Of a stretch of DNA of 64,000 nucleotides, positions 58,397 through 64,000 are shown in pieces. A program made the position numbers and the translations under genes. Source of the stretch: RUG14130 sp045598325 (GTDB taxonomy: Bacteria > Bacillota > Clostridia > Christensenellales > Aristaeellaceae); the NCBI GenBank assembly GCA_045598325.1, contig JAZLLT010000031.1:27846-91845 (forward strand), read 5' to 3'. The notes under the pieces were generated by a model, which had not been told where the DNA came from, did no database searches, and saw only the letters and a list, made by a program, of their open reading frames with translations. Each line of letters starts with the position of its first letter. The first letter of the stretch is position 1.

Positions 58397-59944
58397 ATGG
58401 CCAACATTCTCCTTGAAATGAAAAACATCACCAAGACCTTCCCCGGCGTGAAGGCGCTTGACGATGTTAACCTTCGGGTAGAGGAAGGAGAGATCCACGC
58501 TCTGGTCGGCGAAAACGGCGCCGGAAAATCGACCCTGATGAAGGTGCTGAGCGGAATCCATGCCTTCGGTACCTATGAAGGCGAAATCTATTATGACGGA
58601 AAACTCTGCCAGTTTACGAATATCAAGGATTCCGAAAAACTGGGCATCGTCATCATCCATCAGGAACTGGCGCTGGTGCCGGAACTGTCCATCGGCGAGA
58701 ACATGTTCCTGGGCAATGAGAAGCGGAATAAAATCGGTTCCATCGACTGGAACAAAACCTATGCCGAGGCGGCAAAATACATGCGTCTGGTCGGCCTTAA
58801 CGACGATCCTCATGAGATGATCAAGGACATCGGTACCGGTAAGCAGCAGTTGGTCGAAATCGCCAAGGCACTGGCCAAAAATGCCCGCTTGCTGATCCTT
58901 GACGAGCCCACTTCTTCTCTGAATGAAGAGGACTCCAAGGCACTTCTGGACCTGCTGCTGGACTTCAAAAAGAACCGCGGCATCACCTCCATCATCATCT
59001 CCCACAAACTCAATGAAATCGCCTATGTGTCCGACAAGATCACCGTCATCCGCGACGGTCACACCATCGAGACGCTGGACGCGAAGGCGGAAAAGGTGAG
59101 CGAGGACCGCATCATCAAGGGCATGGTCGGACGCGAGATGACCAACCGTTTCCCCAAGCGGGAAAATGTGGCCATCGGCGACATCGCTCTGGAAGTGGAC
59201 AACTGGACGGTGCATCATCCTCTGTATCCCGAGCGCAAGGTCGTGGACGATGTGTCCATGTATGTGCGCAAAGGTGAAGTCGTGGGCATCTACGGCCTTA
59301 TGGGCGCGGGTCGCACGGAACTGGCCATGAGCATTTTCGGTCAGAGTTACGGCACGAATATCTCCGGTCATATGAAACTGAACGGCAAGCCCGTCAAGCA
59401 CCTCTCCAGCCCTTCCGATGCCATCAAGCACGGCATCGCCTATGTGACCGAGGACAGAAAGGGCAACGGCCTCGTGCTTCCCCAGTCCATCAAGGTCAAT
59501 ACCTCCCTTGCCAATCTGAATGCCGTCGCGAAACGCACGGTCATCGACAATGATAAGGAACACGCGGTGGCGGAAGAGTACCGCGAGAAACTCCGCACCA
59601 AGACGCCTTCCGTGGAACAGTTGGTCGGAAACCTGTCGGGCGGCAATCAGCAGAAAGTCCTGCTTGCCAAGTGGATGTTCACCGAACCCGATGTAATGCT
59701 GCTGGATGAACCCACCCGCGGCATCGATGTCGGCGCGAAGTATGAGATCTACTGCATCATCAATGACCTCGCCGCGGCGGGCAAGTGCGTGGTCATGATC
59801 TCCTCCGAACTGCCCGAGGTCCTCGGCATGTCCGACCGCATCTACATCATGAACGAAGGTAAGTTCGTGGGCGAGATGAAGGCGAGCGAAGCCACGCAGG
59901 AAAACATCATGACGGCGATCATGCAGTCGGGAAGGGGTGCATAA
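58397..59944 (+). CDS. Sugar ABC transporter ATP-binding protein (two nucleotide-binding domains)
   Basis: A 515-aa fused double ATPase of the MglA/XylG/GguA type. First domain: Walker A GENGAGKSTLMK, LVEIAKALAKNARLLILDEP. Second domain: degenerate Walker A GLMGAGRTELA, signature LSGGNQQKVLLAKWM and DEPTRGIDVGAKYEIY, as usual for CUT2 ATPases. GGAGGGAACAG precedes the ATG. It powers the two permeases that follow. Confidence 0.96.
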   Translation: MANILLEMKNITKTFPGVKALDDVNLRVEEGEIHALVGENGAGKSTLMKVLSGIHAFGTYEGEIYYDGKLCQFTNIKDSEKLGIVIIHQELALVPELSIGENMFLGNEKRNKIGSIDWNKTYAEAAKYMRLVGLNDDPHEMIKDIGTGKQQLVEIAKALAKNARLLILDEPTSSLNEEDSKALLDLLLDFKKNRGITSIIISHKLNEIAYVSDKITVIRDGHTIETLDAKAEKVSEDRIIKGMVGREMTNRFPKRENVAIGDIALEVDNWTVHHPLYPERKVVDDVSMYVRKGEVVGIYGLMGAGRTELAMSIFGQSYGTNISGHMKLNGKPVKHLSSPSDAIKHGIAYVTEDRKGNGLVLPQSIKVNTSLANLNAVAKRTVIDNDKEHAVAEEYREKLRTKTPSVEQLVGNLSGGNQQKVLLAKWMFTEPDVMLLDEPTRGIDVGAKYEIYCIINDLAAAGKCVVMISSELPEVLGMSDRIYIMNEGKFVGEMKASEATQENIMTAIMQSGRGA

Positions 59945-59946
59945 CA

Positions 59947-61236
59947 ATGAGTGAAAAAACCGTTCAAGCACCTGCCGTGAAGCAAGCCGAAAAGAAATTC
60001 AAAGCCGGCAAGTTCTTCCAGAAGTACACCATGATCATCGCCCTCGTGGTGGTGACGCTGGTATTCTCTCTGTGGAAGGGCAAGGAAGGGCTTATCCTCA
60101 TGCCTTCCAACCTCACCGGACTCATCGCCGAAAACGGCTATGTGTTCGTGCTGGCGGCAGGCATGCTCATGTGCATCCTGACCGGCGGCAACATCGACCT
60201 GTCCGTCGGTTCCGTCGTCTGCTTTACCGCGGCCATCGGCTGCAACATGATGGTGGCGGGTGTATCCTGGTGGGTCACCGTCATCGCCATGCTGGCAATC
60301 GGCGGTCTCATCGGCGCGTTCCAGGGCTTCTGGATCGCCAAACTCAAGGTGCCCGCGTTCATCGCCACTCTGGCGGGCATGTATGCGTTCCGGGGACTCA
60401 CCAATGTCATTCTGGACGGCATGCGCGTGGACATCACCAACCAGACCTTCCTGGATCTGTTCGGAAACGGCAAGACTTCCTATATTAAGGACTTTGTCCG
60501 CGGATGGTTCCCGGGTCTTGAAAACATCCTCAAAAAGGACAATGAGCCCCTTGCGAAACTCATCGGTCCCAACTACATCGCGAAGTTCAATGTGACCTGT
60601 CTGGCGATTTTCGTCATCGTGGCCATTGTGTTCGTGGTGGTGCGCGTGCTCTCCATCTGCAAGGAAAAGAAGCTGGGCATCTCCCGCTCCATTCCCACGC
60701 AGATCATCAGCACCGTCATCATCGCGCTGCTCCTCCTGTGGGTCGGCTATAAGTTTGCCTGCTACCGCGGCTTCCCGATGGTGCTTATCTGGATCGCGCT
60801 GGTATTGGGCCTGTGCAACTATGTCACCACCAAAAAGCGCATGGGACGCCACCTGTACGCCGTCGGCGGAAATGAAAAGGCCGCCGAACTTTCCGGCGTC
60901 AAGACCGGAAATGTGTACTGGTTCGCTTATGCCACCATCGGCGTGATGGCGGGTCTGGCCGGCGTGCTGACCGCAGCCCGCGCCAAGGGCATAGACCCCG
61001 TGTACGGCGAAGGCTACGAGATGGACGCCATTGCCGCCTGCTTCATCGGCGGCGCCTCCGCTTACGGCGGAAGCGGCAAAGTCTCCGGCATGATCGTCGG
61101 CGCGCTGCTCATGGGCGTCATCAACAAGGGCATGATCATCGTGGGCGTGGATGCCAACTACCAGAAAGTGGTCAAGGGCATCGTGCTCCTGTTGGCTGTG
61201 CTGTTCGATGTGCTGTCCAAGCGCAAGAAGAAGTAA
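59947..61236 (+). CDS. Sugar ABC transporter permease 1 (CUT2)
   Basis: A 429-aa membrane permease with about ten helices. VFVLAAGMLMCILTGGNIDL, KLKVPAFIATLAGMYAFRGL, RHLYAVGGNEKAAELSGVKT and FIGGASAYGGSGKVSGMIVG are CUT2 permease blocks. A poorly conserved hydrophilic loop of about 40 residues (near 160-195) extends it beyond the usual 330-400 aa, as in GguB/MmsB. It starts 2 bp after the ATPase gene. Confidence 0.93.
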   Translation: MSEKTVQAPAVKQAEKKFKAGKFFQKYTMIIALVVVTLVFSLWKGKEGLILMPSNLTGLIAENGYVFVLAAGMLMCILTGGNIDLSVGSVVCFTAAIGCNMMVAGVSWWVTVIAMLAIGGLIGAFQGFWIAKLKVPAFIATLAGMYAFRGLTNVILDGMRVDITNQTFLDLFGNGKTSYIKDFVRGWFPGLENILKKDNEPLAKLIGPNYIAKFNVTCLAIFVIVAIVFVVVRVLSICKEKKLGISRSIPTQIISTVIIALLLLWVGYKFACYRGFPMVLIWIALVLGLCNYVTTKKRMGRHLYAVGGNEKAAELSGVKTGNVYWFAYATIGVMAGLAGVLTAARAKGIDPVYGEGYEMDAIAACFIGGASAYGGSGKVSGMIVGALLMGVINKGMIIVGVDANYQKVVKGIVLLLAVLFDVLSKRKKK

Positions 61237-61257
61237 CAGGGAGAGGAGGATATCACA

Positions 61258-62427
61258 ATGAATAAGAAAAATATGCTTGCGTTCGCCAAGAAAAACGCGA
61301 TGCTGATCGTCCTGGTCCTTGTCTACATCCTCTTCGGTATCCTGACGGGCGGCGGCATCTTCGCGCCTTCCAGTTTCACGGAACTGATCAACCAAAATGC
61401 TTATGTCTACATCCTCGGCGCCGGCATGCTGATGTGCATGCTGACCGGCGGCAATATCGACCTCTCCTGCGGTTCCTTTGTCTGCCTGCTGGGCGCCTTC
61501 GGCGGTGTGTTCATGATCGTTTCCAAGATGAACACGGGTCTGTCCATCCTGCTGCTCCTGCTCATCGGCATTGCGTACGGCGTTATCCTCGGCGCCCTTA
61601 TCGCCTATGTGCACATTCCGCCGTGGATCGCCACTTTGGCAGGTTACCTCTCTTTCCGCGGACTGGGTACCTCCATCCTTGCCAAGAACAGCAAGACCGG
61701 CTCTCTGGCGCCGTTTCCCAAGGATTTCATGAGCATCTTCTACGGCAGGATCTTCCCCACGGAAAAAGGCACCATGAACCTGCCCTGCTTCTTTCTGGGC
61801 ATTGTCGCCGGGGCTGCCATCATCGCCGCGGTGTTGATGAACCGTAAAAACCGTCTTTCCAAGGGTTATGAAGCGGATTCCCTGACCACCGCTCTTGCCA
61901 AGAGTATCGCGGGCGCGGCGGTCATCATCGGGGTCATGACGATGCTTTCCTTTGACGGCGGCATCCCGATCACCCTTCTTTGGGTGGCGGGCATCATCCT
62001 CATCTTCACTTTCATCACCTCCAAGACCACCATCGGACGCCACTTCTATGTGGTGGGCGGCAACATCGAGGCGGCGCGCCTTTCCGGCGTCAACACCCGC
62101 AGGATCATGTTCCTCGCCTACCTGAACATGGCCATCCTCACCACCATCGCTTCCTTCACGGTCGTGGCCCGCTCCCAGTCCGCCTACGCTGATGTGGGCA
62201 AGAACTTCGAGATGGACGCCATCTCCGCCTGCGTCGTGGGCGGTGTCTCCGCCAGCGGCGGAGCCGGCACCGTGCTGGGAATGGTCATCGGCGCGACCCT
62301 CATCGGTGTCATCAACCTGGGCATGAGCCTTATCAGCCTTGACGCTAACTATCAGCGCATCATCAAAGGCATCGTGCTGTTGGCCGCCGTGGTCTTCGAC
62401 ATCGTGTCCAAGAAGCGCAACAAGTAA
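61258..62427 (+). CDS. Sugar ABC transporter permease 2 (CUT2)
   Basis: A 389-aa permease clearly paralogous to permease 1: VYILGAGMLMCMLTGGNIDL, YVHIPPWIATLAGYLSFRGL, RHFYVVGGNIEAARLSGVNT and VVGGVSASGGAGTVLGMVIG. Two different permeases after one fused ATPase suggest a heterodimeric channel rather than the homodimer of most CUT2 systems. GGAGAGGAGG precedes the ATG. A hairpin terminator follows. Confidence 0.93.
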   Translation: MNKKNMLAFAKKNAMLIVLVLVYILFGILTGGGIFAPSSFTELINQNAYVYILGAGMLMCMLTGGNIDLSCGSFVCLLGAFGGVFMIVSKMNTGLSILLLLLIGIAYGVILGALIAYVHIPPWIATLAGYLSFRGLGTSILAKNSKTGSLAPFPKDFMSIFYGRIFPTEKGTMNLPCFFLGIVAGAAIIAAVLMNRKNRLSKGYEADSLTTALAKSIAGAAVIIGVMTMLSFDGGIPITLLWVAGIILIFTFITSKTTIGRHFYVVGGNIEAARLSGVNTRRIMFLAYLNMAILTTIASFTVVARSQSAYADVGKNFEMDAISACVVGGVSASGGAGTVLGMVIGATLIGVINLGMSLISLDANYQRIIKGIVLLAAVVFDIVSKKRNK

Positions 62428-62449
62428 GGAAACCTGCAACCGATTTATG

Positions 62450-62478
62450 AAACCCCCGCGGTTTTCCGCGGGGGTTTC
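62450..62478 (+). terminator. Terminator after sugar transporter operon
   Basis: AACCCCCGCGG / CCGCGGGGGTT perfect 11-bp stem with a TTTT loop; the U-run is short (TTTC). Confidence 0.8.
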
Positions 62479-62493
62479 GGAACTGAGGGGCTT

Positions 62494-62733
62494 ATGAAAA
62501 AAGGAAAGTATTTCAGTCAGGGTCTGTACGCGGTAGTCGCCCTGTTCCTCATGTACACCGGCTACGATCTGTTCCGCGGCAGGAACGATCCGGAAACTAC
62601 CATGTCTCCGGCGATGGTCATCGTGTTCGCGGTATTTTTTGCCGCGGCGGGCATTGCGCTGCTCATCTATGCCATCTTCACCGGGCGCCGCATGAAGCAG
62701 GAAGAGCAGATTTCGGACACGGATGTCAAATAG
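62494..62733 (+). CDS. Small two-helix membrane protein, unknown function
   Basis: A 79-aa protein with two hydrophobic helices (about 10-26, SQGLYAVVALFLMYTGYDLF; and 41-63, MVIVFAVFFAAAGIALLIYA) and a charged C-terminal tail (RRMKQEEQISDTDVK). GAGGGG lies seven bases upstream of the ATG. It follows the sugar transporter terminator and may be a read-through partner of that operon. I do not recognise a family. Confidence 0.75.
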   Translation: MKKGKYFSQGLYAVVALFLMYTGYDLFRGRNDPETTMSPAMVIVFAVFFAAAGIALLIYAIFTGRRMKQEEQISDTDVK

Positions 62734-62739
62734 GATCTC

Positions 62740-62768
62740 TGTATCCTTTTCCGTTTCGGCTTCGTATA
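62740..62768 (+). promoter_or_regulatory. ECF-sigma-type promoter of DUF3089 gene
   Basis: TGTATC (62740-62745), 17-bp spacer, CGTATA (62763-62768), continuing CGTATATACAG as at 44344. It lies 32 bp before the start codon, with no better sigma-A promoter in the gap. Confidence 0.62.
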
Positions 62769-62799
62769 TACAGCTGAAATCAAAAAGAGGGATATGACC

Positions 62800-63765
62800 A
62801 TGAAAAAACTGCTTCTTCTGACCTTCGCGCTCGTGCTCCTGCTCTGCGCCGCCGCGCTTTGCGAAACCGACTACTCCGACCCGTACAACTGGCTGTACTA
62901 CGAAACGGATCGTGCGGACACGCAGGCGGATGTGTTTTTCCTTGCGCCTACCGCCACCACGGGCGACGCCGGGCACCTGTACTGGGCGGATTTCCACGAT
63001 GAGAAATACTATAATAAGTTCGCCGGCGCAGTCAACATGCAGAAAGACCTCTATGGCCGCTCCGCCCGCTTTTTCGCGCCGCTGTACCACGAAGCGTTCC
63101 TGACCGCCTATTATGAAGGCAATGCGGATCTGTATCTGGACGCGGCATATGAGGATGTGCGCAGCGCGTTCATGTACTACATGGAACACGCCAACAACGG
63201 CCGTCCCGTGGTGATTGCGGGCTTCTCCCAGGGCAGTCAGATGAGTCTCAGGCTCATCAAAGAGTTCTTCGCGGGCAAGGACGCGGCAAAGCAGCTCGTT
63301 GCCTGCTACGCCATCGGCTGGCGGATCACGGATGAGGAACTCGGGGAGTATCCCGGCATCGGCTTTGCCCGTGGCGAAAAGGACACGGGCGTCATCGTCG
63401 CTTTTTCCTGCGAGGCGGAGCACATCACAAACAGCCTCATCATCCCGGAGGGCACCCGCACGCTCTGCATCAATCCTCTTACCTGGACAACGGATACGGC
63501 GTACGCGTACGCGTCGCTCAATGAAGGCGCCTGCTTCCTGAATACGGACGGCAGCGTGAACAGCGAGATCCCGTGCCTCACCGGCTGCTATATCGACCCC
63601 GTGCGCGGCGCGCTGAAAGTGCCGGATGTGGCGGAAGAGGAATATCCCGCGGGGCTCAAGGGTTTCGAGCAGGGCATCTACCATCTGTACGATTACCAGT
63701 TCTTCTACCGGAACCTGCAGAAAAATGTGGAAGCGCGCATCGCGAATTGGACGGAATGTAATTAA
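62800..63765 (+). CDS. Secreted DUF3089 alpha/beta-hydrolase
   Basis: A 321-aa exported protein: a signal peptide (MKKLLLLTFALVLLLCAAAL, cleavage near ALC-ET), then a DUF3089 domain. DPYNWLYYETDRADTQADVF with FFLAPTATTG opens it; the nucleophile elbow is IAGFSQGSQMSLRL near residue 145. The late His expected for the triad (DYQFFYRNL region) is not obvious from reading alone. Esterase or lipase action outside the membrane is likely. GAGGG precedes the ATG at 62800. Confidence 0.85.
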   Translation: MKKLLLLTFALVLLLCAAALCETDYSDPYNWLYYETDRADTQADVFFLAPTATTGDAGHLYWADFHDEKYYNKFAGAVNMQKDLYGRSARFFAPLYHEAFLTAYYEGNADLYLDAAYEDVRSAFMYYMEHANNGRPVVIAGFSQGSQMSLRLIKEFFAGKDAAKQLVACYAIGWRITDEELGEYPGIGFARGEKDTGVIVAFSCEAEHITNSLIIPEGTRTLCINPLTWTTDTAYAYASLNEGACFLNTDGSVNSEIPCLTGCYIDPVRGALKVPDVAEEEYPAGLKGFEQGIYHLYDYQFFYRNLQKNVEARIANWTECN

Positions 63766-63788
63766 CGGTTACTTAATCAAAAAAAGTG

Positions 63789-63817
63789 TTGACAAAAGGC
63801 CTGTAAAGTGTTATTAT
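63789..63817 (+). promoter_or_regulatory. rRNA operon promoter
   Basis: -35 TTGACA (63789-63794), 17-bp spacer, -10 TATTAT (63812-63817). The 160-base leader to the 16S start contains GGACCTTGAAAACGATACAG, a boxA/spacer-like stretch common before clostridial rRNA genes, and no ORF. Confidence 0.88.
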
Positions 63818-63977
63818 ATATAGGCTCACCAAGCGGGGGATGCCTCCGCCGAGGGCAATGGACCTTGAAAACGATACAGAGAACAAGTACAGCGAAAGAC
63901 AGTTAATTCTGAGAGAAATGAGTGAAACGCATTCAAGCCGAGCGTGTTGGCGCACGGGAGGCGAGGATGTAAGGATT

Positions 63978-64000
63978 AAACGCAAGAGTTTGATCCTGGC
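63978..64000 (+). rRNA. rrs: 16S ribosomal RNA, 5' end only
   Basis: AGAGTTTGATCCTGGC at 63985-64000 is the conserved 16S start (E. coli positions 8-23). The gene start is placed about seven bases before it; the rest is outside the window. Confidence 0.95.

Noticed and set aside
59842..63684. Very long open frame (1280 codons) on the minus strand
   Set aside because: It lies antisense to the clear sugar ABC transporter operon and DUF3089 gene; its His/Asp/Gly-rich, low-complexity translation is typical of an antisense frame of GC-rich coding DNA.
1..63977. tRNA genes, prophage genes, insertion sequences
   Set aside because: I looked for tRNA T-loop and anticodon patterns between genes, and for integrase or transposase proteins, and found none that I could support.

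Overview
The window looks like chromosomal DNA from a Bacillota bacterium of the class Clostridia, probably an uncultured gut organism. Supporting signs are a fairly high GC content, strong Shine-Dalgarno sites, sigma-A promoters with 17-bp spacers, the gene orders tig-clpP-clpX, era-cdd-ybeY-pgpH-phoH and ylxM-ffh-rpsP-khpA, and secreted cell-wall enzymes. No gene here fixes a genus, and no sporulation gene was seen.

The replication origin lies inside the window. Three perfect DnaA boxes precede dnaA (12967-13071). A second cluster between dnaA and dnaN (14438-14554) has DnaA boxes, a DnaA-trio-like tract and an AT-rich stretch. Nearly every gene to the left (1-12882) reads leftward and every gene immediately to the right (13106-30621) reads rightward, that is, away from the origin.

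Layout. 1-2463: surface-glycan genes (sugar transferase, GT2-LicD fusion, partial gene). 2597-5767: tig-clpP-clpX. 5982-12882: MBL hydrolase, recO-era, cdd-ybeY-pgpH-phoH and a small membrane protein. 13106-17581: dnaA, then dnaN-mnmE and a RadC-like gene with a lost active site. 17596-30621: GH112 phosphorylase, a CDP-glycerol transferase/MazG-like/transglutaminase operon, a DUF368 transporter, NAD salvage (nicotinamidase + pncB), SGNH and esterase enzymes, EamA and MATE exporters, M42 peptidase. 30676-32786: an AT-rich island with an EcoRV-like restriction-modification pair, a divergent XRE regulator and two palindromic operators. 33138-38916: GNAT, GGDEF, sulfatase-U32, ychF. 39175-44282: two large secreted proteins rich in CxxC repeats, a divergent XRE regulator, and a secreted SH3 protein. 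44456-49384: asnA, ylxM-ffh-rpsP-khpA, two-gene chromate transporter. 49493-55416: polysaccharide deacetylase + amidase, an unusual noncoding locus, and cellobiose phosphorylase. 55578-62733: a HAD nucleotidase, a truncated PepC, a CUT2 sugar ABC transporter with two permeases, and a small membrane protein. 62800-64000: a secreted DUF3089 hydrolase, then an rRNA promoter, leader and the first bases of 16S rRNA.

The most interesting signals are these: the EcoRV-like system, whose control region has paired palindromes interleaved with GATATC sites; three promoters of the ECF sigma type (TGTAgC-N17-CGTATA), two in front of secreted proteins and one driving an apparently noncoding transcript with two copies of a Shine-Dalgarno plus Met-Ile-Trp-stop module; a RadC homologue without its JAB metal motif in the dnaN-mnmE operon; and a family of dispersed palindromic repeats, some of which double as terminators.
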